From: Alentia gelatinosa
Lineage: Eukaryota; Annelida; Polychaeta; Phyllodocida; Polynoidae
DNA: 64,000 nucleotides
Assembly: GCA_950022655.1 (NCBI GenBank)
Contig: OX465584.1
Span: forward strand, 43,816,723 to 43,880,722
Reading direction: 5' to 3'
Shown: one piece after another, positions 1 through 10,900 of the stretch
Layout: every line of letters starts with the position of its first letter
Position numbering within the stretch: the first letter of the stretch is position 1
The notes under the pieces: generated by a model
Told to the model about the DNA's origin: nothing
Seen by the model: the letters and a program-made list of their open reading frames with translations, nothing else
The model's database searches: none
Translations under genes and position numbers: made by a program

Positions 1-2150
1 GCTTGGTAGGCCTGCAGAATGACGTGGTCGATATGATGTCACGACTGTATCTCTCAGTCAGACCCAACGCGCCACAATACGAATTTATGCAGTTTTACAG
101 GTAATTTGTCTATGCCTCAGTGTTGAATCTAGAACCTTGCCCAAGACTGCGGTTACAAAAGTGAATCAAACACGATGTTGGAACTAAATGTTCAACATTG
201 GCTTTTGGCGCAGTTCACAAGGAACATCACCTAGTCATCTATGTGGCCTAAGTGGCGCTATATTAGAAGTTCAGCAAGTGCAAGGGATCCTTTCGTTTCA
301 AAATACTATTTTGATTATCAGCATTATTTGATGATGGAGGACATGTCTCATATTTATTGAATTGGACAGTATTCATCCCTATCACAAACCACGGATATCA
401 TTCGAAGCCTTCCTTTACTAACAATCCTTTGTCAAGTGGAGTCTTTACAAAAATTGGGCATGTTGAACGTTATCGCAGATTCAAAATGAGAAACCCAATC
501 ACCACCGAATCATAACACTGAAGAGAAAGCTTCCGCAAAGGGGTATTTGATTCCAAATGTGTCGTTGTCATCAACGGGCATAGATATCTGTATTCAGAAC
601 AATAGTAATACTATTTAGATTTATTATCTATACCATTTAATATGACATTCTATATACAAGTGTAAATAACCTGATAAATTGTGCATATCATAACGCATCT
701 GTAACAACCACCCAAATGTCCCCCTTAGTAGAATCCTATATGAGCAGATGGAATCATAGGTATTAGTTGTAAATAGTTTTCAGTGTTAAACAAAATAGAA
801 TGCTGGGTTTGTTACATCAGAGTGAAGGATGCGAACAATTCTTTACGAGTCCCCCGGAGTTTTTTCTTCTTCTTTTTTGTCATTGGATAAAGTTCGCCAA
901 TTTACATTTAGCGGTTTGCCACCGTACCCTTTATACAGTATAGTTACGTAGCTTGTAATGGAGGTACATCAAGATATCCTCGCACTCTATCATAATAAAC
1001 CATAATAATAATTATAATGTATATGGAGCGGGTCCACACGAGCCATCCCGATTACCCCACGACCGGTATGCTACTAGTAAGCGCACTAAAAGGAGCCATA
1101 GCAGCACAATAGAGCCGCGTGACGATCTGCATCCTAACTAACCCATCGACATGGTCACTTCCACTGCCTGCTACCATTCAGAGGCCCTTTGACCCGGGAG
1201 TCGGTGCTCACACCGCTGAGTCGTGCAGAGAGCGCCGGGCAAATCGGCTTAGACCGCGATCACATTTCCTGAGGTGCACCCCGTGCTGGGGTCTCTCATC
1301 TTTGGCCTTGTTCACATCACAGACGAGCCCGGATCCGACTCGTCTGCCCACGCTGGTCTTTGATGTATTGACGTTAAGCACGGGGTGTTATTCCCGGATA
1401 GATACGGCCCTCTGCCAGCCGCCTGTGCCCATTGCGCCGTATGGTTCACAGGCAGACTGCCGGAGCAGGAGACCAGTGTCGGATAAATTTGTACCTGCTT
1501 TGAGGTCTTAGGCTTCTTGTCTGCTTTTTGGTCAAATCAAATGTTTTGCATCTTCAAACAGATTTTGATCCACTGTAGAACATACGTTCAGCATTGATAT
1601 CTCTTAACGTTGTGGTCTATTATTGCACTATAGGGGATATACCTCTTAATGTAAATATTCATTTAAATGATGGGAATGTCAGGTAACCTAGGTCGCTTGA
1701 CAGGTTGGTATTGGTAATTTAAGGGCAAGCGACATGAGGGGTTATTGCCAAGAAGGTCATATAACGGAATGGACAAGTAACATTTGATTTGATAAAGAAG
1801 CTGGAAATTAGGGAACAGTAGAACCATGTTGCAATAGGGTCAGGTTGCAATAGCAGGATCGACAAGGTAGTATGCTGTGTTGGCGAACTGGTTGACGGGG
1901 ATCAGTGGGCAGGCCCTTCGGTTGAAAAGGGAAATTTTATAAAGGAAAACGGTTATGACAGAATTACCAGAGGGGGAACTGGCACTGTAAATGGAGACTC
2001 GAGGGACTCTGATGAGAAAGACATTGATCATGAGATGACCAAGTAAGGAGGTATCTAGGTGAGGGACGGTAGCGAGATGGGGCAAGAAGGCAGGGTGACA
2101 GAGATGGCTGGAGGTCCAAGTGTCAGGAGGGCTATGATGATCCATGGACG
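1..2150. other. Non-coding stretch, nothing recognised
   Basis: AT-rich DNA with no splice-supported exon and no repeat that I could match elsewhere in the window. A more GC-rich patch at about 1090-1510 carries a 130-codon open frame on the plus strand, but it lacks a convincing acceptor or donor and resembles no family I know. From about 1840 to 2145 the plus strand is rich in G and A, which opens a frame on the other strand by composition alone. Confidence 0.5.
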
Positions 2151-2154
2151 TTGG

Positions 2155-2445
2155 GTAACAGGTAGATCATAAACGAAAAGGTCAAATGACTAATGATTCC
2201 AATAACAGACGAGTCAAATGACGGATTGGTCATTCGACAGGCAGGTCAGATGACAAAAAAGATGGGTCCCATGACAGACGTATTACATGATGGAAGGGTC
2301 AAATGACAGATGGATCAGGTACTGGGCAATTCGAATAATGGGTCGGTCAGTTGACAGACAAGTCAGATGACAAATGGATCAAATGATGGACGGGTCGGAT
2401 AATGGACGGGTCTGATGACAGACGGGTCACATAAGAGATGATTCA
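2155..2445. repeat. Degenerate minisatellite, unit about 16 bases
   Basis: The motif GACAGACGGGTCAAAT recurs with drift, as variants of 'gggtcaaatgacagac', 'aagtcagatgacaaat' and 'cgggtctgatgacagac', through nearly 300 bases. Units vary by a few bases in length, and the block at about 2340-2435 is the most regular. No open frame runs through it in a way that suggests a repetitive protein. It is a decayed tandem array. Edges are approximate. Confidence 0.8.
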
Positions 2446-3407
2446 AGGCCACAGAGCCAGCGGAAGCTCCAGCCTGCTCATAATACGCTGATGACATAAC
2501 ACACGGCTTTGATCAATCCTCACACCGGCTTATGCACATTACACGGCACCTTAGTATTATGAGAGTAAATATAACACGATGGCACTGGCGTGAGCCTGCA
2601 CTGGCCGGCGGCGACGAGGAAGGGGCAACTGGCTCAGGACGGACCGCAAGTTGTGTAGAACCAGAAACAGAGACACAGATCTATCTGAATGCACACCAGA
2701 GGTCCCCAGATTTTGTCTGTTTTACCTCTTGTCGTATGGTCTGACCCAGATTTGCCAGTTAAGTCTCGAATAAAACGTAATCAATATACCCCGGATTGTA
2801 ATGTGGATGACCACATTTATATTAGAACAACTAGATCACTGCGAGAGATGCAAATAAACACAATAATAATAAAAAAGACAAACAAATTACTGGGCGGAAA
2901 ATTCCAGTCCTCTGTCTATCTGAAGTCTGATATGACGATAAAGTAGTACTCCATAAAAAATCAGAAAACCGGAAATAACCGGCGGAAAGCTGCTACTTCT
3001 GTTTACCTGTCACATGTCTTAATCGTGATTGTACAACATATTTTCTATCATAAGATTTAGGTTATTGTGTCCTCAATGCCCGCCTGCTGACGATAGCTCT
3101 CGGTTTATTTAAATCAATGGCTATTGCTTTCACCATGATTTGACGAGCTTAGATTTGACCCTTTAAATCTAAACTTTAATCTAATCATCTTTCGATTAAA
3201 TGTATAGCCGAGGGACTTTATAGGATGTCGCCATGGGGCGTATTATCAGAATTGTATCTGTTAAAGTGCTATTCCCTCAGTGTAGTTCTACTTTCTGCAT
3301 TTTTTCACATTCATCAATTTTAGAATATATCTATGCTTTGTAGGAGTGCCTTCAGGCATCTTCCTGTCTTTAAAGGTAAAGTATGCTTTATCAGCCTGGT
3401 CATTCGT
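2446..3407. other. Non-coding stretch, nothing recognised
   Basis: Ordinary AT-rich sequence. Two overlapping short open frames near 2532-2946 have no splice signals of note and end in an A-rich stretch. No repeat copy was matched elsewhere in the window. Confidence 0.5.
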
Positions 3408-3912
3408 CTATGATTACCTACTATATTTAAAACGGTAGAATTCCGTCGAATCTGCTTGAAGTTGCTCCCGCACATAGAGACATAGTGAACCAGAGCTAGG
3501 GCTGGAGATTGAAGGGCCACGAGAGTGAGATTCTCGTGCAGTATTTAACTGAATCCTGCTAATTTTTTTGTGTTTCTTTACACAGATGTACTTCTATCCT
3601 TAAGATTTGTTGCTAGCTGTTCTGAAAATATAATTTAGAATTGTACTTTTCCAATCTCATTGGCATGAGATTGGTCTGTGAGACTATTGCGCTGGTTGCC
3701 CATACACACACTGATAACCCTATCAAAACTCCGCTGATTCCCCGCACCCACCACCAGCCTAAGTATTTGGCTTTTTTCGGTAACCTTTCTCTGTGGAGCA
3801 GTCAGCAGAGCTCTTGCTTGGTAATGCGAGGGACAGGAGATCGATTCCCGCTGTCGGTGATCCGATGTTTTGTTTTTCAATATTTTTCTGGACTCGACGA
3901 AGTCGCTAGTCA
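3408..3912 (+). mobile_element. Composite repeat with tRNA-like head, copy 1
   Basis: This segment matches the reverse complement of 37517-38102 along its length with modest divergence and indels. The first part (3408-3537) carries the motifs GTAGAATTCCGTCGAATC and ACATAGAGACATAGTGAACC. A middle part leads to a tRNA-like head at 3788-3856 with a B-box-like GATCGATTCCC (3839-3849), and the copy ends at ACTCGACGAAGTCGCTAGT (3892-3910). Relative to the other copy, about 100 bases between the tRNA-like head and the terminal motif are missing. A tRNA-derived internal promoter suggests a SINE or a longer retroposon that absorbed one. It is not a working tRNA gene, since the cloverleaf is degraded. 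No target duplication was resolved. Confidence 0.7.
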
Positions 3913-3989
3913 CCATTTATAACGCAGAGCGCCTACTTCTCTCTTAACCACTGTGTTGGTTGGCTAGCTCACATACATTATTCTAATAG

Positions 3990-4866
3990 ATATGACGTTT
4001 TCAATAAACTTTTTTCAGGGAATCTACTTGGGAATGAGCTGACCCTTGAGTAAATTTTACGTACTAGATAATTTTGATATAAATTATTCCTGTGAGTAAT
4101 AGCATTCCCAGAGGCATGTGATTCCCCTCTGTGAACCCGCCTGATCAGGAGATAATAGAGTTCAGCGATCACATTCAGATAAAATCATGGAGATTTTGCG
4201 GTAATTGTTACATCTAACCGGAGAGGAACAAGGCATCGGAAATCACTGCAAAGACTTGCCAAACAAACAGTTTATTTCGGTCTATGGGTCACTCATTGTC
4301 ATCGACTTTAATAGACAAGTATTCAGAAAAGGAACTAAAAAGGAAATGTTACCACATAAAAATCAAAGATAAATATCGAGTGTCATGTCTGTTGGGGGGC
4401 TGAATAGATGAGCAACTCAGATGCACATAGAGCAGCTTATGGTTACCATCTATAAAAAGACATAAACGGAGGCAGACAGGTGTGAGCTCAACTGACAGCT
4501 GACTGTGTCTTGACATTTCATCCGGGAGAACAAACAGCATAAGGCATTTCTGTGTATTGTTTTTCGTCTATGAAAGGAAGAAATGCATTCCTTCCTATGT
4601 GAAGTCTTTCCCTGACAGCTGGTGTTCGAGTTAAGCTGTACAGCCTGAGCTTTCTTTAATTACTATGCAAAATAAGAACCTTAATATTGCCATTTCCTGG
4701 AGATATGCATCAGTGTTTTCGTAACAATATACAGAAACACTGAGACCTAGCTTGCATCCATCTGGTCCCTCATTATATCCTCAAGTACTCAAAACGATTT
4801 ATCTATACAGGAAATAATCAGCAAATTGAATCATACATTTTTGCAATGAGTCGGTTGGCAGGAGAC
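3990..4866 (+). repeat. Direct duplication, copy 1
   Basis: Aligns in the same orientation to 6781-7464. Shared anchors include TTCAATAAAC then CAGGGAATCTACT, TTATTCCTGTGAGTAATAGC, ATAATAGAGTTCAG, AAATCATGGAGAT, CAGTTTATT, GTCACTCAT, GAAGTCTTTC, CATTTCCT and TTTTGCAATGAGTC. This copy has roughly 290 bases (about 4303-4592) that the other lacks. That extra block has no clear terminal repeats, so it may be an insertion here or a deletion in the other copy. No protein is evident. The source may be an old segmental duplication or two insertions of one unnamed element. Confidence 0.8.
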
Positions 4867-5294
4867 CTTCCACATTCTGGGGCCCGTTTAAAAATCTAGA
4901 ATCGTACACGAAGACCCTTTTCTGTACGTCGTACAAGGGTTATTGTTTGAAAATATGTAGGTCTGTCCGCTAAGACAGTATCAGCCGTCCATAAGGTCGT
5001 CCATAAGTGTTGAATAGAGTTGAGCCACATCGTCCCTGGTCTATGGCATACAGAAAACGTGTCTACATGTACGATCCTAGATTATTAAACGTGCCCCTGT
5101 ATACTAGTGCCTTTGCCTATCCTGCTAAGAACTCTGTTCCTCGGCATTCTACCCTACTGCCCTACACTCCATTATATCACATTGTCCACATATACACACA
5201 GCCTACTGATAACCTCCTCCATATTTCACTACTATTCACTATCTGTCCCACCTTATCTTGCTACCTAGAGATGCTCACCTGCCGGTCGTCTTAC
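4867..5294. other. Non-coding stretch, pyrimidine-rich part
   Basis: Nothing convincing was found. From about 5080 to 5290 the plus strand is rich in C and T, which keeps a 112-codon frame open by composition. No polypyrimidine-plus-AG boundary with a matching donor supports a plus-strand exon. Confidence 0.4.
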
Positions 5295-5351
5295 CGCCGC
5301 CCACCGGCTCTGACACGGTTCCCGAGCTGCTCATTAGATGGGTAATATGCT
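5295..5351 (-). CDS. Weak candidate exon, possible fifth exon of the minus-strand gene
   Basis: Read on the minus strand, an acceptor ending ATAGCAG precedes 57 bases, followed by a donor GGCG|GTAAGACG. A second donor, GCAG|GTGAGC, lies 16 bases further on. Entered in phase 1, as the exon at 8236-8368 requires, it is open for 18 codons and leaves in phase 1. The product is small and Ser/Gly-rich. Evidence against it: another frame is also open, the acceptor pyrimidine tract is poor and the piece is short. The phase match alone is not strong. Confidence 0.22.
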
Positions 5352-5839
5352 CTGCTATGTACAGTAATCATGGCCCGACTTAGTTGTGTATTCTCGGCTG
5401 GCGGTCTATCGGGCGGGCACGGATTATGAGACGTGATGGGTGATAGCAACCTGAAGGTAGCGGCAGTCCGCGGGGAAGGGTGATGGGGACTGACTCCTCT
5501 CCTAAGGCTTAATACGGCCACACCTGTTCCCGGGCAAATGGCCACACTGTGAACAGATCCGGAGAGGATAGAGCACGTCGCAATGATGTTCAGGAACCAA
5601 TTACACTCACGCTCCAATGTTGAATCTGAGCAGGCTTCTGTATGTGTAACTATGATATGATTAACCTGATATTCTAGAACGACCCAAATGTCATGGAGAA
5701 TTAACGTTTTACCTGATGCAGTAATTGAAATTAACTGAAACCGGCAATATCTTAATCCTATAAAGATAATTAGTTTCTGAATTGATATCTATATCTTGTC
5801 ATTTAAGTCACCAAGTCGAAGTACAGCCTTTGGCCGAAC

Positions 5840-6005
5840 TCGGCAGATTGAATCGAACGTATCGCTCTGGACCTAAGTATTACACAATAACAGGATCTTT
5901 TTAAAGGTAGAATGCTCCTTGTAGTTCCAGGAGTGGTGAACAATAACCATATGGTGTTCAGGTTTAGGCAGTTGAATCGAACGTATGTCGCTCAATACCT
6001 AAGTA
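5840..6005 (+). repeat. Short direct repeat pair
   Basis: Two copies about 125 bases apart share GGCAG, then TTGAATCGAACGTAT, then CGCTC and ACCTAAGTAT (about 5841-5881 and 5967-6006). The intervening sequence is unique. It could be the remains of a small tandem duplication or the subterminal repeats of a decayed element. Confidence 0.6.
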
Positions 6006-6780
6006 TAAATGCTTCTGACTACTAGACTATATGGGATGACTCACAGCAAAGCCAGTTCAAGTCGTCTGTCCAACTCAAAACTAGGAGCGCTTCCATGTGA
6101 GCTGCTAGCTACATGCGTTTGGAGAATGTTATGATCTGGCTTCAAGTTTTAGCTCATTTTCCTGTACTTGTGCGTACCAATAGTCTGGCAAATCGACATG
6201 CAGATTGAGGGAATGTCCCAGATAGGTTTGCTTACTGTCCGGAATCATGGATTTTCGAGCAGTCTCGATCAAACAATGGCTATTTGTTAAGAGGTAAGAT
6301 AAACCCATGTCAATCATGGTCGATGAATAGTCTCTTGATCTCGTTAGTATGGGGTCCACGGGATAGACAGGGAAAAACACTCGCAGTCTCCACTTTAAAT
6401 CAATGTTTCTCCTCGGAAAACATTAACGTTCCACATGGGGCATCAAGATTCTATAGTAATAGCAGGAGTATTTTCCCTCCGACAAATTATGCCAGGTGCA
6501 CAAATACACTACAAGACATTTACCTAACTGGACACATACTAGGGGACTGACTGAATTATTAAATAACTTAGTGTGCTTATGAACCGGGCATTATGATCGA
6601 GATTGAGAGTCACAAGCTTAGATTAAGACTCCTATCGACGGCTGACTAGAGCGCTATATCGATACTCAACCATAAAGCAAACTTCGCGATTGTTCATATG
6701 CCTTTAAGTACGGTTAGATCACCTCTACACTAAATGATACATCTGCGAGCGTGGGAGGAAGTGGGTCTTCTTTTTTATCG
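6006..6780. other. Non-coding stretch between repeat units
   Basis: AT-rich. The overlapping open frames on both strands at 6129-6550 show no splice support and no family resemblance. The block lies between the two copies of the direct duplication. Confidence 0.45.
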
Positions 6781-7464
6781 ATATAACTTTTTCAATAAAC
6801 TATTTTCAGGGAATCTACTGGGAATGAGTAGAACCTTGAGTTGATTTTATGCACGAACTATTTCGATATAACTTATTCCTGTGAGTAATAGCATTACAGA
6901 GGCATACCAATGCCTTCTTGTGAACCTTCCTGGACTCAGCAGAACGATATAGAACGATAATAGAGTTCAGGTACCACAATTAGATGAAATCATGGAGATA
7001 TTGTGGCAGTATTTGACAAGAACATTCAGCCTTAAATGAGATTCTCCAGCTTCCTCAGACAAAGTCTGCCCTTTTAATTCACCTCAAACCGAAGAGGAAC
7101 AAAGCCTCAGAAAACACTGCTAGGACTTGCCAATCAAGCAGTTTATTCCAGTCTATGAGTCACTCATGGTCCTTTCTGAAGTCTTTCCTGACGGTTGCTG
7201 TTCGAATTGAGCTGCACAGCCTTGGCTTTCTTTAAATACTAAACAAGATAAGAACACTAATATTCCCATTTCCTAGAGAAATGTTAAAGTGTAAACTTTC
7301 GTAATAATATATAGAAACACTGATACCTGGTTTGTACTCATCTGGTCTCTCATTTTATCGTCAAGTACTCACCAATATCTGAAGACTTGTATTGATATTG
7401 GAAATACTCAGCGAATGGAATTGCATGTATACACTTTTGCAATGAGTCAGTTGGCATGAGATTG
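6781..7464 (+). repeat. Direct duplication, copy 2
   Basis: Second copy of the unit at 3990-4866, in the same orientation and clearly diverged, so the duplication is not recent. It lacks the 290-base internal block of copy 1 but has about 70 bases (near 7010-7082) absent there. Homology starts at TTTTTCAATAAAC and fades after TTTTGCAATGAGTCAGTTGGCA. No intact coding frame runs through either copy. Confidence 0.8.
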
Positions 7465-7635
7465 TCTCAATTAGGGAATTTCTTGTTTCAGAGACCATTT
7501 CTGGGTTCGTTTGATGTTTCAGGAGAGAGAAAATTGATCTGATTTCTGGTTAATGAGTTCCAACTGGATGCTCCGTGGAATTCCAGACTTCTCTAATAAA
7601 TATTGATGATGTTTGGTATTTGATGAGAGTAGTTC

Positions 7636-7680
7636 TTGGTTGGTTTGATTTAACGTCCAGTTAACCATATTTTAGTAGTA
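7636..7680 (-). repeat. TTTAACGTCC retroposon tail fragment
   Basis: GGTTGGTTTGATTTAACGTCC followed by TTAACCATA resembles the tail part of the 197-base retroposon at 12459-12655 and the fragment at 57630-57700. Only the tail is recognisable. Orientation follows the idea that (CCAAA)n on the minus strand is the 3' end. Confidence 0.45.
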
Positions 7681-8235
7681 TATCCTCTTTCTGGTACAGG
7701 CGACAACCATCGACACTAGCTCGAGCACCTAGTTGTGATAGTTAAGCCATAGTCTATAGTTCCTAAGTGGTGCGCTATTCCTCAATGAAGAAATCACTTC
7801 ATTCTAATGATTCCCTTTTTTGAATTTGAGCACTGCTCTTTTCCCTAAACTATAATTGAAAATATAACTTAATTCTTTCTCTACTTTCTTTTTTCTTTTG
7901 GAAACATGTCCAAAACTTTTAAACATCGCATGATTCATTTCCGATTATCTGTTATTAGTTAAATGATTGCTTGTATGATTTTCCATAACTATTGTTTTAA
8001 CTGAAACAGGAATATCATCATAATTTGTACGATGACATAACGATTTTATCCTTAACTGAAGTCATAATAACTGATGATGGTATTACCCATTACCGAGATA
8101 TTAGCTCATAACAAGGCCAACAATTCCTGCATTGTGTTTTTAGTACATACAGCAGACCCCGTGTGTCAGCGGGAGCGTTCATATTAAGCTCTAACCACCA
8201 GGGGCGTGGCTGTGGCTGGAGAGTGATCGTCTTAC
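7681..8235. other. Probable intron or 3' flank of the minus-strand gene
   Basis: AT-rich up to about 8080, then rising GC. On the minus strand the frame of the exon at 8236-8368 stays open past its donor to about 8090, but GTAAGACG at 8229-8235 is a good donor, so this is taken as intron. A CTCF-like match (ACCACCAGGGGCGTGGC) lies at 8194-8210. Confidence 0.4.
8194..8210 (+). promoter_or_regulatory. CTCF-like motif
   Basis: CCACCAGGGGCG resembles the conserved bilaterian CTCF core but is one G short of the usual CCACCAGGGGGCG. It sits just downstream of a candidate exon donor. A single motif match in a GC-rich stretch is weak evidence of binding. Confidence 0.25.
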
Positions 8236-8368
8236 CTCTCAGTACCAGACCATAATGCTGGGCGTGGTGAGACATCTGACTGGCCCCGTTAGGGAACCAG
8301 GTCGTCTTGTATGGTATTCCGGAGGTCCTTAGGAACGACACCACATCATAGCCACAGTCACGTTCAGG
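8236..8368 (-). CDS. Candidate exon 4 of the unidentified minus-strand gene
   Basis: On the minus strand this 133-base block follows ACACTAG and ends at CTGAGAG|GTAAGACG, a good donor. It enters in phase 0, matching the phase-0 end of the exon at 13623-13704, and leaves in phase 1. It encodes 44 residues beginning PERDCGYDVVSFLRTSG, with a central IPYKTTWFPNG and ending HYGLVLR. The composition, with Trp, Tyr, His and Cys well spread, looks like a folded segment rather than a chance frame. A TAG sits in frame directly at the acceptor, so the start is fixed by splicing. The acceptor pyrimidine tract is only fair, and the 5.2 kb intron is long. I do not recognise a domain. Confidence 0.5.
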
Positions 8369-9100
8369 CTAGTGTCCAGGGTGTGATGTACGTGTCAGAA
8401 TCTGGCCTTAAGGCTCTGTACACAAAGTACGATTTCTTTGAGACGAGGCGTTGTGACACGCATCTTTTGCTAGATTGTAAAGGATGTCGGGTTTGTATGA
8501 AGTGTTTGAGACAATATGTATTATGTCAAATATATTGTTTTCATTTCCGTATGTTAATAAATTTCCAATTAAAGCAGTCTTGTCTCATGTAAAATCGCTA
8601 TGTACTGTATACCGCTTTACAGTCCAGTCATATTAAGACCATAATGAGACGTCAACCCTTTCCACACAAAATAGTATGCAACTGGCCACATCAGCACAGC
8701 TCGCCCACCCTCATCATAACTTCCTTAACCTGCCCACCACAGCTATTCTTACCTTCCCCACACACCATCTACCAAAATCACAACACCATGATTAACTCCA
8801 CATAACCCTGCCTTGTGTAGTAGGCCCGTGACTATGTCCTCGTCCTTCTCTATCCCGAGCCTAAACATAGCACAACCCAAAAAGGACAACTTACCTCAAG
8901 CCCAAATCCGTCTAGTGACATTTGTGGCAATTTTGCCCTCCTCTCGCTAGTAATTTGGTGAGTGCTTTTAGAAATGATGAAAGTCATCGATTAGTGGATT
9001 TGGGAAAGGTACTGGGCCCCCAAGCGATTTACCACCTATGATTAGTGCACAGCTTTGTCAGAAGTTTCATGGACCTTTTCTTCTTCTTATCGACAAACAG
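8369..9100. other. Probable intron, nothing recognised
   Basis: Includes a C-rich patch (about 8690-8790) and a minus-strand donor-like TTGAG|GTAAGTTG near 8887-8898 that has no open, acceptor-bounded frame behind it. No repeat match was found. Confidence 0.4.
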
Positions 9101-9330
9101 TAGCGGCTCAAGGCGAGAGAAATATGTCGCTAAGTATGCGCCTCAGCCCCGGCACAGTTCTACAGTTTACTAGAGCGAAGCGCATCCAGCAAAACACTGT
9201 TAACCTAGACTTTACCGAGATTCCATCTGACATAGGGCGGGTCAGTGGTCCCACGCCGCTCCCTACTGAGATGCCCAACTCTGCGCACATTCACAGGCGT
9301 GGTTGGCGGGGCTTCGTCCATGGATTGTAG
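9101..9330 (+). CDS. Isolated candidate 3' terminal exon, function unknown
   Basis: A strong pyrimidine tract (CTTTTCTTCTTCTTATC, then ACAAACAG) ends at 9100. From there 230 bases stay open in phase 1, giving 75 codons and a TAG at 9328-9330. The product starts AAQGERNMSLSMRLSPG and ends in a basic, Trp-containing tail (HIHRRGWRGFVHGL). GC is higher than in the flanks. No partner exon or poly(A) signal was found. It lies inside the presumed 5.2 kb intron of the opposite-strand gene. It could be a nested gene, a relic or chance. Confidence 0.28.
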
Positions 9331-10229
9331 AAACAGAGCCTGATTTATTTATTTCGTCTTAAATGCACTGTAACCTACACTTCGCACCCTGCCAAACATA
9401 TACATACTATATATTATTCAAACCTGAATGCCCCATCGTAGCCCATTTAGCCCTCCAGAAAACTCCAATTTTATCAGGGTCAGTGTTTGGGTTTTACATA
9501 CATACTCCTACCTCTTAATCGTAAGGGTCTGACTTAAATTTATCACATGGAGCCCCTTTCTCGCTGCATTTTTCAATGTCAAATTCCCCATGTCAACTGC
9601 AGAATCGTGACATTTTCTTATCACATAACCATATAATGTGGTGATGTTACTATAGGCGACGTCACTAATTCATCACATACGTCACACCTTATGTTTCCTT
9701 CTGCCGCTTAAATTGACCCAAATCAACAGGATGGCCGTTTTTCGTGTCTTTGAATCGGAGCAGGTTGAGTTGCCTGCAGGAAAAGAAATCCAGAATTCGC
9801 CCAGACCTGATTTATTGATAAATTGAGAAACCGTGTCGGAGTATTAAGGGCCTAATGAGAATTCCTGGAGCGGCAATGAAAGGTAGTCTAATTTGGGCCG
9901 TAATGTTCCATTTGGATCGGAATGATGTCTATTGTTAAACCGCGTTCAATTTCAATTCCCGTCTGGGTTTGTGCAGGGTGGGAGGGGGGCACAGGGGCTG
10001 TTTCCTTCTTGAATTCATGGCGTCCGAATTGGACAGCTGCAGCTCGAAACTATGACTTGGTAACTGCAGTCTATACGACACAGCAATAAGGCAGGCAGCG
10101 GGCGCACCCGGGAGAAATCGGGAGTATCTTATGTAGAGAAACATGACCAATTCCTGCAACATATGGTCTAATGAACACAACTATCCTGTCCTCGATCTTT
10201 TTATATTCCCTAACAAGAAGTACTTCTTT
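9331..10229. other. Probable intron with CRE-like sites
   Basis: AT-rich. Around 9655-9690 are GGCGACGTCACT and CATACGTCACACC, two CRE-like cores 25 bases apart, next to an imperfect palindrome ATCACATAACC/ATGTGGTGAT near 9625-9647. No coding evidence. A GC-rich patch at 9960-10110 holds no splice-bounded frame. Confidence 0.35.
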
Positions 10230-10900
10230 TCCCTGCTAGTGATGATAGGTAAGTGGGGTGGGGTATGCGGGGTAGGCCGGGTTGGTTATTGTCATTAGGT
10301 GAGTCAATGCTACTCTAGAAGCCACTCCTGAAGCCAGCGCTGGAAGCCATGGCCGATAGCTGGCCAATTAGTGTGTGTGTGGCTTTCCCACTCGCCTGCA
10401 TGCCGGACCCGCTGCATATAAATTAGCTTAATGAGCAGAATGGAGCCGTCAGATGGTTGGTGTATGAAGGGAAAATGGCGTCGAGTTGGGGTGGATGGGG
10501 GCTAGCTTGAGTTTGAAGGGAGGGGGTAGTTGAGTTGGGTGTATGGAGATATACATGGAGCAGAATTTGTGGACGGGAGTGAGGTGAGTGCGTAAAAGTG
10601 GTCAGTATATTTGGTGAATGAGTGAATGCCTTGTTGGGCACTGAGAGGTACTGGTTCATGATAGTGTGGAGCCAGGGTGAAACAGTAGGAGTTAGTAGTG
10701 CAGCGAGGTTCTGAAGGGAGTGGGTACTCTCGATTACACCTTGGTTAAGTTATCATGTCACTCTTTTACAGTAAATGTATATGTTATGAGGAGAGGCGCA
10801 AACATGTGAACGTGGCTGTGGCCATGCAAGCCGAAGTTGTGTGGGTTGTGTGACGTGGTATGAATTTCGTGTCGGTCTTAATAAAAGGTGGTAAATTACT
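10230..10900. other. G-rich, C-poor strand-skewed tract
   Basis: The plus strand is dominated by G and T with runs such as GTGGGGTGGGG and GGAGGGGGTAG, and very little C between about 10430 and 10660. Minus-strand frames here are open only because the strand is C/T/A-rich. Motifs like GGGTG and GAGTGAG recur without a fixed period. No gene is called. Confidence 0.4.

Noticed and set aside
1119..1511. 130-codon open frame on the plus strand
   Set aside because: No acceptor or donor, no promoter or start context of note, and no family resemblance. Frames of this length are expected by chance in the GC-richer patches.
3788..3856. Functional tRNA gene
   Set aside because: The B-box-like part is degraded, the acceptor stem does not pair, and the same sequence recurs as part of a longer repeat at 37.5-38.1 kb.
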